Below, piece by piece: positions 1 to 7,016 of a stretch of DNA of 33,674 nt. Both the position numbers and the translations under genes were made by a program. Within the stretch, counting starts at the first letter, position 1, and the number at the start of each line of letters is the position of its first letter. The stretch comes from Clostridia bacterium (lineage in GTDB: Bacteria > Bacillota > Clostridia > Oscillospirales > UBA644), in NCBI GenBank assembly GCA_017623895.1, contig JAGAOB010000099.1, forward strand, positions 1 through 33,674. Direction: 5' to 3'. The notes beneath the pieces were generated by a model. It saw only the letters and a program-made list of their open reading frames with translations, was not told the origin of the DNA and searched no databases.

Positions 1-140
1 CGCGACCGTATCTTCGGCGAATGCGAGTGGAAAACCAGAAAGTTTTCTCTGGTGGATACGGGCGGTATCGAGCCGGAATCCAAGGATGTGATCCTGTCCC
101 AGATGCGTACGCAGGCACAGATCGCCATTGATTCCGCCGA
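1..140 (+). pseudogene. der: Der (EngA) GTPase fragment, chimeric junction
   Basis: Reading from base 1, the translation begins [10 protein letters not shown] and continues through LVDTGGIEP and [14 protein letters not shown]. This is the stretch of the ribosome-assembly GTPase Der just after its first G1 box: the switch region, the DTGG G3 motif and the QAQIA helix. It should continue into the NKxD part of G-domain 1, but at about 121-147 the same frame becomes a copper P-type ATPase. The G1 P-loop lies off the contig and the second G domain and KH-like domain are absent, so this is not a working gene. Both families encode a near-identical IAxDSADLVL stretch here, so the join is most likely an assembly chimera at a shared short sequence. 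A real recombination event is the alternative. Confidence 0.8.
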
Positions 141-687
141 TCTGGTGCTGATGAAAAATGATCCGCGAGGGGTGTGCTCTGCTCTTCGTCTTTCCCGCGC
201 CACGATGCGGAACATCAAGCAAAATCTCTTTTGGGCGTTTGCCTATAACACAGCGGGAATCCCCGCGGCGGCAGGGCTTTTGACCCTGTTCGGCGGCCCC
301 CTGCTCAACCCGATGATCGCGGCGGCTGCGATGTCTCTTTCTTCGGTTTGCGTAGTGGGAAACGCGCTGCGGCTCAATCGCTTGAATTTGACGCTTCCTC
401 CCTTGGAGCACCCCCGCGTTTGCGCCTGTCAACCCCCGAAAAATTTATTGAAAAATTCACCGAAAAAGGAGAGCTCTTCTATGAAAACAACCCTTATGAC
501 CGTGCCCGATATGATGTGCGGGCATTGCGAAAAAACCATACGCAACGCCCTTTCTGCCCTGCAAGGGGTGGAGGAAATTACCGTGGACCTGGCGGCAAAA
601 ACCGTCACCGTCTCCCACGACGATTCTGTCTCTGCCCGGCAATTACTGAACACCGTTGCCGCGGAGGATTTCCATCCTCAGCTGTAA
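121..687 (+). CDS. copA: Copper-translocating P-type ATPase, C-terminal part with fused HMA domain (partial)
   Basis: The frame from about 121 to the TAA at 685-687 encodes the C-terminal end of a Cu(I) P1B-type ATPase. It has [13 protein letters not shown] after the P-domain, the linker [13 protein letters not shown], then the last two membrane segments with the Cu(I)-binding AYN and MSLSS motifs (the family pattern is YN and MxxSS). The actuator, phosphorylation (DKTGT) and ATP-binding domains are missing because the upstream sequence is replaced by Der. A basic linker of about 40 residues, including a CAC motif, leads in frame into a heavy-metal-associated domain with the MMCGHC metal site. 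Role in the family: copper export from the cytosol. The 3' end is repeated downstream (658-848) and a terminator follows. Confidence 0.82.
   Translation: MAIDSADLVLMKNDPRGVCSALRLSRATMRNIKQNLFWAFAYNTAGIPAAAGLLTLFGGPLLNPMIAAAAMSLSSVCVVGNALRLNRLNLTLPPLEHPRVCACQPPKNLLKNSPKKESSSMKTTLMTVPDMMCGHCEKTIRNALSALQGVEEITVDLAAKTVTVSHDDSVSARQLLNTVAAEDFHPQL
481..687 (+). CDS. copZ: CopZ-like copper chaperone / HMA domain from an internal start
   Basis: ATG 481 lies in frame inside the ATPase reading frame and would give a free 68-residue protein starting [16 protein letters not shown]. It is a complete ferredoxin-like HMA fold in length. It carries the M-x-C-x-x-C Cu(I) site at residues 11-16, and the later text matches a beta-alpha-beta-beta-alpha-beta order. 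A strong Shine-Dalgarno AAAGGAG (465-471) sits 9 bases upstream, which a purely internal codon would not need. No stop separates the two parts, so both a fused ATPase-HMA and a separate chaperone could be made. CopZ proteins carry Cu(I) to CopA and to copper-sensing repressors. Whether the separate product exists is inference. Confidence 0.6.
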   Translation: MKTTLMTVPDMMCGHCEKTIRNALSALQGVEEITVDLAAKTVTVSHDDSVSARQLLNTVAAEDFHPQL

Positions 688-848
688 AAAAGACCTGCGG
701 GCATCACCGCGGAGGATTTTCATCCCCTGTGGTGAAAAAGATCCGAGGAAATCGTTGCGGAGGATTTTCATTTCAGCTGTGACGCAAGCTCCGCCGAATG
801 GAAGAGGCGTTGCCTCGGAGGGGTTTTATCCCCCACCGTAAAAAAAGC
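658..848 (+). repeat. Tandem repeat of the copA/copZ 3' end (48-bp period)
   Basis: The last codons plus the stop of the HMA gene (unit from 661, GCGGAGGATTTCCATCC then a CTGTAA stop) recur at 709 and 757 with an exact 48-bp period. A fourth, more diverged copy starts near 812 and runs into the terminator. Units 1 and 2 are about 70% identical without gaps. In the gene frame the copies read [12 protein letters not shown], AEDFHPLW-stop and AEDFHFSC. This looks like old tandem duplication rather than a coding extension. Compare the repeats at 4721, 6797 and 19225. Confidence 0.85.
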
Positions 849-882
849 CCGTCCGAATCATCTCGATTCGGACGGTTTTTTT
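849..882. terminator. Bidirectional Rho-independent terminator
   Basis: An 11-bp stem CCGTCCGAATC / GATTCGGACGG (849-859, 865-875) with loop ATCTC is followed by T7 on + and preceded by A6, so it can end both copA/copZ (+) and tcdA (-). Confidence 0.9.
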
Positions 883-1582
883 ATTTTTTGATCAGATCCC
901 GCACTGCCTCGCTTGCCAGGATCAGTCCTGCGCAGGCGGGGACGAAGACGATGCTTGCGGGGGTGTGGCGGGGGGATGATTCGTCGGGGACCACGATGGA
1001 TTTCGGTTCTTCCTCGGAATAGACGGCTTTGAGGCGTGCAACGCCCCGTTTTTTCAGCTCTCTTCGCAGGATTCGGGCCATCGGACAGCCCTGCGTTTTG
1101 TAGAGGTCGGTGACGCGGAGCTTCGTGGGATCGGTTTTGTTCCCCGTTCCCATCGAAGAAATGATGGGCACGCCCTGTTCCCACGCGCGGCAGATCAGAT
1201 GGATTTTGGAGGTCATCGTGTCAATGGCGTCGATGATATAATCAAATTGGGAAAGATCAATTTCGTCGGCGTTTTCGGGGGTGTAGAACAGATCGACGGT
1301 ATGGACGTTACATTCGGGGGCGATGCGCAGGACCTGCTCTTTGGTGACTTGGGTTTTCGCCCGTCCTACGGTTTTTGTGGTGGCGTAGATCTGTCGATTG
1401 AGGTTGGATTCGGAAAACACGTCGCAATCCACCAAGGTCAATTCCCCGATTCCTGCCCGTGCAAGTCCCTCCACGGCGTATCCTCCCACGCCGCCCAGTC
1501 CGAAGACTGCCACGTGAGCATCGGCTAATTTTTGGAGATTTTCTGCTCCGATGAGAAGCTCGGTGCGTTGCAATCGACTCAT
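881..1582 (-). CDS. tcdA: tRNA threonylcarbamoyladenosine dehydratase TcdA
   Basis: This 233-residue protein of the E1/ThiF/MoeB superfamily forms the cyclic ct6A modification from t6A at position 37 of ANN-decoding tRNAs, using ATP. The nucleotide-binding GLGGVGG lies at residues 28-34. VDCDVFSESNLNRQ follows, the conserved stretch that binds the adenylate in this superfamily (TNxNRQ in E. coli TcdA), then TVGRAK and a C-terminal SPR..PASIVFVPACAGL core typical of the YgdL/CsdL type rather than MoeB or ThiF. Full length for the family. The start is ATG 1582, preceded by AAAGGAGG. It is monocistronic, with a perfect sigma-A promoter and the shared terminator at 849-882. Confidence 0.92.
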   Translation of the reverse strand: MSRLQRTELLIGAENLQKLADAHVAVFGLGGVGGYAVEGLARAGIGELTLVDCDVFSESNLNRQIYATTKTVGRAKTQVTKEQVLRIAPECNVHTVDLFYTPENADEIDLSQFDYIIDAIDTMTSKIHLICRAWEQGVPIISSMGTGNKTDPTKLRVTDLYKTQGCPMARILRRELKKRGVARLKAVYSEEEPKSIVVPDESSPRHTPASIVFVPACAGLILASEAVRDLIKK

Positions 1583-1611
1583 ATTCCCGCCTCCTTTTTC
1601 AATCTGCTTTC

Positions 1612-1640
1612 ATTATACCCTCTTTTTTTTCTTCTGTCAA
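1612..1640 (-). promoter_or_regulatory. Sigma-A promoter of tcdA
   Basis: On the minus strand, TTGACA (1640-1635), a 17-bp spacer and TATAAT (1617-1612) form a perfect housekeeping promoter with a leader of about 25 bases. Confidence 0.9.
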
Positions 1641-1648
1641 GGCGTTTT

Positions 1649-1678
1649 GCATATTTTCGGAAAATTTGGGAGAAAATA
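1649..1678 (+). promoter_or_regulatory. Sigma-F promoter of spoIIQ
   Basis: GCATA (1649-1653), a 15-bp spacer and GGAGAAAATA (1669-1678) match the forespore sigma-F consensus known from Bacillus (GYWTA-N15-GGNRANAHTR) at every position. It lies 34 bases upstream of the spoIIQ start, so the upstream in-frame ATG at 1532 is excluded. Confidence 0.8.
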
Positions 1679-1711
1679 TGGGCAAGAATTATCCGTAAAG
1701 GAGCATTTGAT

Positions 1712-2413
1712 ATGAGTAAATTTTACCGAAACAACAAAGGATTTCTTGGGGTCTTGACCAAAGGAAGCGGATTGTATTTGCTTTTGGGCGGATCTGCCCT
1801 TGCCGTGCTGTGTCTTGCCGCACTTTTGTTTGCTCCCGGGGGAGACGATCGGGACGTTTCTTTGCCCACGGACGCGCCCTCGTTGCAATCCTCCGTTCAA
1901 GGCTCTCAATCGGTTACCGATTCTCAAACCGACACCGACGTTGCATCGGATCCGTCCGACAGCGCCGCCAACGCCCCTGCAGACGATCCCGAGGCGGTAG
2001 AAGACGTTCTGATGATCCTTCCCGTTACGGGGACGGTAGGAACGGACTTTTCTCTTACCGTGCCCGTGTTTTCCGAGACGATGAACGATTGGAGGGTTCA
2101 TCAGGGGATCGATTTTCTGACCGAGGGTGAGGCAGAGGTTCGCGCCGTTGCCGACGGGATTGTGGAAAACGTGTATATTTCCGAGCTGATGGGACGAACG
2201 GTAGAGATTCGTCACGCCGACGGAACGCTTTCAATCTATCAATCCCTTGCCGAGGGAGAAAAGGTCATCGAGGGGCAGGAGGTAAAGCAGGGAGATCTTC
2301 TGGGAATGACGGGGATTTCCGCGGACAGCGAAAGCTTGGAGGGACATCATCTCCACTTTGCGCTGCTACGAGACGGCGTTTATTTGGATCCCAATCCGCG
2401 ATTTGTCTCCTGA
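1712..2413 (+). CDS. spoIIQ: SpoIIQ-like forespore membrane protein, M23 (LytM) peptidase domain
   Basis: This 233-residue bitopic protein has a short basic N-terminus, a membrane helix at about residues 21-41, a Ser/Asp/Thr-rich linker (42-98) and a C-terminal M23 domain (about 103-233). In Bacillus, SpoIIQ sits in the forespore outer face and pairs with SpoIIIAH across the intermembrane space during engulfment. The zinc ligands are all present: H130-x3-D134 (HQGID) and H213-L-H215. This differs from B. subtilis SpoIIQ, where the site is degenerate, and agrees with clostridial proteins. YQSL replaces the usual YxHL of active LytM enzymes. ATG 1712 is chosen because it has AAAGGAG 8 bases upstream and follows a sigma-F promoter. 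Its 3' end overlaps convergent spoIID by 34 bp. Another M23 protein is possible, but promoter and neighbour favour SpoIIQ. Confidence 0.85.
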   Translation: MSKFYRNNKGFLGVLTKGSGLYLLLGGSALAVLCLAALLFAPGGDDRDVSLPTDAPSLQSSVQGSQSVTDSQTDTDVASDPSDSAANAPADDPEAVEDVLMILPVTGTVGTDFSLTVPVFSETMNDWRVHQGIDFLTEGEAEVRAVADGIVENVYISELMGRTVEIRHADGTLSIYQSLAEGEKVIEGQEVKQGDLLGMTGISADSESLEGHHLHFALLRDGVYLDPNPRFVS

Positions 2414-3237
2414 AGCCTTGCGTCGGGGTAAAATTCCTTGAGAATTTCCCGATAATCCGCACCTTGCTTTGCCCGTTCGTTGGCTCCGTACAACGACATC
2501 CCTACTCCGTTTCCCTGTCCGCGGCATCGAAAGGTTGCCGCCGTTGAGGTGATGGAGACCGTAAAGGCGGGGGAGGGGAGAGAAAAGCGTTGCATTACCT
2601 CGGATCCCGATAATTTCGTTTTGCCCGAAGTGACCGTTTCCACGCGGCCGCTTTGGGCATTTTTCACGGAAAAGGAGGAGGCGTATTCGGGGAAGACTGC
2701 GACGAATTCCTGCAAGGGAACGCGGACGGTGGATTCGTAGCCTTCCGCCGTTTCGTCCAAGGGACATTCCACGCCGATTTCGGTTTTCCCCCAAGAAAGA
2801 CGAAAGACCGACGCTTCAAACACATCGCCGTTGGCGTTGGTCAGAATCTCGCCCCACGTTTCGCGGACGGCGGCCTGCATCTGCGGCCAATATTGAGAAA
2901 ACCAATAATCTCCCCACGCTTCCTTTGCCTGCTGTGGCGTCACCGTTGCAATCCCGTCTCCGCAGCCCGTTTCTCGGTAGCGGGTTGCCACCTGCGTTGC
3001 GGCAACCACGGCGGCGGCCTTCAGGGCTTCTGCGTGATATCCCCGCACGTCCATCGCCCCCAAAGCCCCCAAAATCAGGTCTGCGGTTGCCACGTGTTCT
3101 CCCCCTTGCAGAATCTGTTCGGGGATCTGCAGCGGAGGGGGCGCTTCTCCGCTTTCGATGGGAATCCCCAAACAAAGAATGGGGGCAAGGAAGAATAAAA
3201 GGGTAAACAGCGATAAAAAAGTGAAAAAAGAGCGCAT
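2380..3237 (-). CDS. spoIID: Stage II sporulation protein D (SpoIID/LytB domain)
   Basis: This 285-residue protein has an N-terminal signal anchor (about residues 3-24) followed by a SpoIID domain. In the family SpoIID is a mother-cell lytic transglycosylase that cuts glycan strands denuded by SpoIIP and drives engulfment. The catalytic glutamate fits E70 in YHAEALKAAAVVAAT (the family pattern is PxEALKAQAVAART). The C-terminal signature GNGVGMSLYGANERAKQG..Y.EIL..FYP is clear (residues about 240-275). Cysteines in GCGDG and FRCRGQG could be the zinc pair reported in clostridial SpoIID; that is inference. ATG 3237 is preceded by a GGAGGG ribosome site. Its last 34 bp are antisense to the end of spoIIQ, and no terminator is seen within that overlap. 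Confidence 0.9.
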   Translation of the reverse strand: MRSFFTFLSLFTLLFFLAPILCLGIPIESGEAPPPLQIPEQILQGGEHVATADLILGALGAMDVRGYHAEALKAAAVVAATQVATRYRETGCGDGIATVTPQQAKEAWGDYWFSQYWPQMQAAVRETWGEILTNANGDVFEASVFRLSWGKTEIGVECPLDETAEGYESTVRVPLQEFVAVFPEYASSFSVKNAQSGRVETVTSGKTKLSGSEVMQRFSLPSPAFTVSITSTAATFRCRGQGNGVGMSLYGANERAKQGADYREILKEFYPDARLQETNRGLGSK

Positions 3238-3255
3238 AAAATCCCTCCGAACATC

Positions 3256-3284
3256 TTGACGAATCTGAAAAAATGTGGTATAAT
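3256..3284 (+). promoter_or_regulatory. Sigma-A promoter of the gltA transcript
   Basis: TTGACG (3256-3261), a 17-bp spacer and TATAAT (3279-3284). It predicts a start near 3291 and a leader of about 80 bases that contains a hairpin CGTCCGA / TCGGACG (3323-3329, 3337-3343) with a 7-base loop and no T-run. That hairpin may be a regulatory or stabilising structure. Confidence 0.88.
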
Positions 3285-3372
3285 ATACGATAATATAAAA
3301 TTATAATGAGATATTGTACCCACGTCCGACCCTGTATCGGACGGTGATAGAAGTAAGGTTGGAGGTGTTCTC

Positions 3373-4737
3373 GTGTTCGAGACGCAAAAGGAAAAGGACC
3401 TCTTTATCGGTCGGCTGAGCGAGAATTACCGTGAGGTCAACTTTATCGACCCTCACGTGTATGAGAATTATAAAATCAAACGGGGACTTCGTGAGCCCGA
3501 CGGATCGGGCGTTATGGCGGGTGCTACCCGCATTTGCTCCGTACGGGGATACGTCATTGAGGACGGAGACCGTATCCCCGCACCGGGTCAGCTGGTCTAC
3601 CGCGGGATCGACGTAAATTCCCTGCTGAAGGGATACGACGCGGAGGGACGCTGCGGATTCGAGGAGGTTGTTTACCTGCTTTTGATGGGAAAGCTCCCCT
3701 CTCCCACCGAGCTGAAGGAATTTAATGATCTTTTGGTTTCCCTGCGGGAATTGCCCGACCACTTTACCGAGGATATGATCATCAAGGCGCCCTCTCGGGA
3801 CGTGATGAACAAAATGGCACGGTCGGTGCTTGCAATGTATTCCTATGACGATAATCCCGATGACATTTCCTTGGAAAATCTTCTGCGGCAGGCTTTGATC
3901 CTCATCGCCCGCCTCCCCATTATCGCCGTTCAGGCGTATCAGGTCAAAAAGCGTCATTACGATCGGGAAAGTATGTATCTCCATCTTCCCTGCGACGAAT
4001 ACGGCACGGCGGAAAACTTCCTGCATATTCTCCGTCCCGATCAGCAGTTCAGCGAAGAGGAAGCCCATCTTCTCGATGCTTGTCTGATTCTTCACGCTGA
4101 GCACGGCGCGGGAAACAACTCCGCCTTCTCTACCCGCGTGCTTTCTTCTACGGGCACCGATACCTACGCCGCCATTTCTGCGGCTATCGGCTCTCTGAAG
4201 GGGCCTCGCCACGGGGGAGCAAATCTCCAGGTCTGCCGTATGATGGACGACATCAAGGCAAACGTTTCCGATTGGAGCGACGAGCAGGAGGTTTTGGAAT
4301 ACCTCTGTAAGATCCTGCGGAAGGAAGCGGGAGACGGAAGCGGTCTGATCTACGGAATGGGACACGCAGTCTATACCTTGTCCGACCCGCGGGCGGTCGC
4401 CCTCAAGCAACGGGCGGGCAATCTTGCGAAGATCAAAGGGATGGAAGCAGAATTCAAGCTGATCTCGTTGGTGGAAAAATTGGCTCCCGCTGCCTTTGCC
4501 GAGGTGCGGGGGGTCGATAGAATTATATGCGCAAACGTGGACTTGTATTCAGGCTTTATTTATCGGATGCTTGGAATCCCCACGGAGCTGTATACCCCGC
4601 TGTTCACCATTGCCCGCGTGGCAGGCTGGTGCTCCCATCGGGTGGAAGAGCTGTCCTTGGGCTCAAAGGTCATCCGTCCCGCATATAAATTTATCGGTGG
4701 CAAGCATCTTTACGTACCGCTCAACAATCGCAAGTAA
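3373..4737 (+). CDS. gltA: Citrate synthase
   Basis: This 454-residue citrate synthase condenses acetyl-CoA with oxaloacetate. The active-site set is visible: first His region HAEHGAGNNSAFSTR (241-255), GPRHGGA (278-284), GMGHAV with His331, the Asp in CANVDLYSGFIY (Asp390) and the substrate Arg region WCSHRVEE (419-426). The N-terminal extension of about 45 residues and total length fit the clostridial/Gram-positive long form rather than the E. coli hexamer. The GTG start at 3373 is supported by GGAGGT six bases upstream. 2-Methylcitrate synthase activity cannot be excluded from sequence alone. No other TCA-cycle gene is nearby; in anaerobes this enzyme usually feeds glutamate synthesis. The last codons and stop are repeated downstream. 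Confidence 0.93.
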   Translation: MFETQKEKDLFIGRLSENYREVNFIDPHVYENYKIKRGLREPDGSGVMAGATRICSVRGYVIEDGDRIPAPGQLVYRGIDVNSLLKGYDAEGRCGFEEVVYLLLMGKLPSPTELKEFNDLLVSLRELPDHFTEDMIIKAPSRDVMNKMARSVLAMYSYDDNPDDISLENLLRQALILIARLPIIAVQAYQVKKRHYDRESMYLHLPCDEYGTAENFLHILRPDQQFSEEEAHLLDACLILHAEHGAGNNSAFSTRVLSSTGTDTYAAISAAIGSLKGPRHGGANLQVCRMMDDIKANVSDWSDEQEVLEYLCKILRKEAGDGSGLIYGMGHAVYTLSDPRAVALKQRAGNLAKIKGMEAEFKLISLVEKLAPAAFAEVRGVDRIICANVDLYSGFIYRMLGIPTELYTPLFTIARVAGWCSHRVEELSLGSKVIRPAYKFIGGKHLYVPLNNRK

Positions 4738-4858
4738 TTTACATAATCGCAACGATTGCAAACAGCTTTTATGTCTTTCAGCAATCGCAAGAAATTCACA
4801 TAATCCCAATCATCGTGAGTAACTTTTATACCTCTCAACAATCGTAGTAATTCGGAGG
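4721..4858 (+). repeat. Tandem repeat of the gltA 3' end (57-bp period)
   Basis: Unit 1 begins at 4721 in the last codons of gltA (TCAACAATCGCAAG, then TAA). Unit 2 begins at 4778 (TCAGCAATCGCAAG) and a shortened unit 3 at 4835 (TCAACAATCG). The spacing is exactly 57 bp both times. By hand alignment, units 1 and 2 match at 42 of 57 positions without gaps. Unit 3 runs into the ribosome site of the next gene (CGGAGGTG, 4854-4860). Mismatches show no third-codon-position bias, so the copies are not under coding constraint. Confidence 0.9.
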
Positions 4859-4867
4859 TGGCGACGT

Positions 4868-6844
4868 ATGTCGAGCAACTGGACGAAGCTGAAGCGTAAG
4901 CTAAAGCGGATGCTGAACGGGGGAAGCGGATCCGCGCATTCCTCGGAACGGTCCGAGCAATCTGCGTGGGGACGCCGTAAAAAGGCCGATGCGGTATATT
5001 CCGATTCGGTTCCCGTCAAGCGGCATTATTTCCGTCGGTTCTTCTATGCGTTTTCAGTCTTTTTCATCGTTTTTGGATTGATCGGCGTGATTTGGTTCGT
5101 ATATCACGAGGATCCCAACGCGTTTGGCCGTGCGGAAAAATATTATCAGCAGGGCTTGGAGGCACAGGAGCAAAACAATTTGAAGCGGGCCCTGGAGTGC
5201 TATGAAAAGTGCCTGAAGATCTCTCCCGACGATCTGAACGCCCGTTTGCAGGCGGTGCTCATCTATCGGGCACAGGAGAATTATGCCCGAGCGGAGACCC
5301 TGCTCAACGAGGGGTTGAGTCTTCAGCCCCGTTATGAGGAGTATTACCGTCAGATGGTGTATCTTCTCACCGAGCAAAATCGGGTGTCCGAGGCGTTGGA
5401 TTATTTGGACAATATTTCGGCCACCTACATTGTGGTCAAGCTTAATGCGGAGCGTCCTGCCGCCATTCTTCCCAGCCCCTTGCCGGGAACCTTTACTTCG
5501 GCGGTAGAGGTGAAGCTGAATGTCCCCGAAAACGCCACCGTTTACTATACTACCGACGGCACGGCTCCGGATCGAAATTCTTCCGTTTACAGTGCGGGGG
5601 AGATTATCAAGGTGGAAAAAGGAACGGTGAACATCCGTGCCGTTGCCATCAACGATGCGGGAATGCCGGGAACGGAGTTTGACGTTTCTTATCGCGTTTA
5701 CAACGAACGGACGAAATACGAATTTAAGGATCCCAAGGTGGAACAGCTGGTCCGCTTGGTTTTGGATAAGAAATCGGGTACGATCTATTATAAGGATTTG
5801 GAATCGGTCACCGCGCTGGACTGCGTAGCAGGCGCGGCGGCAGGCATCGGCGGAAGCATCAATGCGATGGACGATCTGTTTGAGATGCCCAACCTGAAGC
5901 ATCTCAACCTCAACGGAGAAACCACCATTCCGTCGTTGGAATCCCTGCGCCGTTTGTCTCAGCTGCAGACCCTTTCTTTGGACGGCTGTAACCTTTCCGA
6001 CGAGCAATTTAAGCAGGTGGGAAATATAATTTGGCTGACGTCCCTTTCGGTGCAAAACAATCAGTTGACCACCCTTGCTCCCGTTTCCTCGATGCTGTCC
6101 TTGACCCATCTGGACGCTTCGGGCAATCAAATTAAGGCCGTGCCTACGCTGACTCGCTTGTCGGCGCTGCGTAGCTTGGATCTTTCCGGAAACGCCCTCA
6201 CGTCGATTGCGTGGATCTCCAACCATAAAACCGTCGCGGAGTTGAATCTTTCCAACAATCTGATCCCCGATATTTCCCCTCTGTCCACCTGTCCCGCCTT
6301 GACCGAGCTGAACGTGGCGTCCAACCTGTTCCAGTCGATCGTTCCCTTGGCAGGCTGTACGCGGCTGGAAACGTTGGATATCAGTGGAAACGATATTGCT
6401 TCCTTGGCGGATCTGAAGGATCTGACGGCGTTGAGCAATCTTTCTGCCGCCGATACGAAAATTTCCACGGTAGAGCATCTTTCGGGTCTGTCCGCCCTGA
6501 CGACGCTGAACGTGTCGGGAACCTCGGTTCGGGATTTCACGCCCCTGGCGGAGTCCAAGCTGAAAAACCTTTACGCCGCAAAGTGTGAGATCAACGATCT
6601 TACCACGATGGTAATGCTTTCGTCCTTGGAAATGCTGGACGTTTCCGGGAACCTGCTCAACGAGATCGGTGCGGTGGCGCTGATGTATCAGCTGAACGTG
6701 CTCGACGTCAGCAATAACTACGTGGTGGATTTTTCTCCCCTGCTGAACTGCACCCGCCTGCGGTCGGTCAACTGTAAGGGAAGCAAGGTCTCCGATTCCA
6801 TCTTGAAGCAGCTGGAGAAAAACAAGGTTTCGGTTATTCAATAA
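4868..6844 (+). CDS. Membrane-anchored TPR / leucine-rich-repeat surface protein
   Basis: 658 residues. Order of parts: a basic, charged cytoplasmic tail (1-54); one membrane helix (about 55-78); a TPR-like helical region (about 86-180, with YYQQGLEAQEQNNLKRALEC and similar pairs); a chitobiase-like C-terminal (CHB_HEX) beta module (about 198-276, containing YYTTDGTAP); then about 14-15 leucine-rich repeats of the internalin/SDS22 type (LTHLDASGNQI, LRSLDLSGNAL, LAELNLSNN forms) to the C-terminus. No LPxTG or SLH anchor is present, so it is a type II membrane protein with the LRR region outside the cell. No enzyme motif was seen. Likely role is protein-protein or wall interaction; this is inference from architecture. 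CGGAGGTG sits 7 bases before ATG 4868. No terminator separates it from gltA or guaB. Confidence 0.85.
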   Translation: MSSNWTKLKRKLKRMLNGGSGSAHSSERSEQSAWGRRKKADAVYSDSVPVKRHYFRRFFYAFSVFFIVFGLIGVIWFVYHEDPNAFGRAEKYYQQGLEAQEQNNLKRALECYEKCLKISPDDLNARLQAVLIYRAQENYARAETLLNEGLSLQPRYEEYYRQMVYLLTEQNRVSEALDYLDNISATYIVVKLNAERPAAILPSPLPGTFTSAVEVKLNVPENATVYYTTDGTAPDRNSSVYSAGEIIKVEKGTVNIRAVAINDAGMPGTEFDVSYRVYNERTKYEFKDPKVEQLVRLVLDKKSGTIYYKDLESVTALDCVAGAAAGIGGSINAMDDLFEMPNLKHLNLNGETTIPSLESLRRLSQLQTLSLDGCNLSDEQFKQVGNIIWLTSLSVQNNQLTTLAPVSSMLSLTHLDASGNQIKAVPTLTRLSALRSLDLSGNALTSIAWISNHKTVAELNLSNNLIPDISPLSTCPALTELNVASNLFQSIVPLAGCTRLETLDISGNDIASLADLKDLTALSNLSAADTKISTVEHLSGLSALTTLNVSGTSVRDFTPLAESKLKNLYAAKCEINDLTTMVMLSSLEMLDVSGNLLNEIGAVALMYQLNVLDVSNNYVVDFSPLLNCTRLRSVNCKGSKVSDSILKQLEKNKVSVIQ

Positions 6845-6975
6845 CGCTGCTGCTTGATCTCAAAAAACGGAAGAAAACAGATCCGACGATTCAATAACGG
6901 CGCTGTCCTATCTTAAAATGGTAGAAAACAGGGTCGATCATTCAACGGATCGTTCCATCTTGAAGGTAATTTAAC
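6797..6975 (+). repeat. Degenerate tandem repeat of the LRR gene 3' end (about 51-53 bp)
   Basis: The last 16 or so codons (ATCTTGAAG..GGAGAAAAACAAG.. ATTCAATAACG) recur twice downstream with small indels. The ATTCA anchors are at 6836, 6889 and 6940. A partial fourth unit (CCATCTTGAAGGTAATTT) starts near 6955. The stop codon region ATTCAATAACG is identical in units 1 and 2. The tract fills nearly all of the gap before guaB. A weak TTGAAG-N17-TAAATT (6960-6988) in the last unit might serve as a promoter. Confidence 0.8.
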
Positions 6976-7016
6976 AATCACATAAATTCATATGCAATGC
7001 AAAAGGAGAAGTCATT

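Noticed and set aside
658..848. CRISPR-like direct repeats
   Set aside because: Only three or four diverged units, no conserved repeat with unique spacers, no cas genes; the units are copies of the gene end.
1532..1711. Upstream in-frame start for spoIIQ at 1532
   Set aside because: It overlaps tcdA and lies before the sigma-F promoter; the extra 60 residues have no family match and ATG 1712 has a strong ribosome site.
3238..3320. Sigma-E promoter for spoIID
   Set aside because: The expected mother-cell promoter was looked for on the minus strand; only a partial match (TTATATT-N14-CACATTTT) was seen, too weak to list.
3323..3343. Riboswitch or attenuator in the gltA leader
   Set aside because: One 7-bp hairpin without a T-run or a known aptamer core; kept only as a note in the promoter entry.
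5054..6841. 595-codon open frame antisense to the LRR gene
   Set aside because: Its translation is low-information and rich in Arg/Gln/Gly, with no domain. It mirrors the regular codon use of the LRR repeats on the real strand, which has a ribosome site and clear domains.
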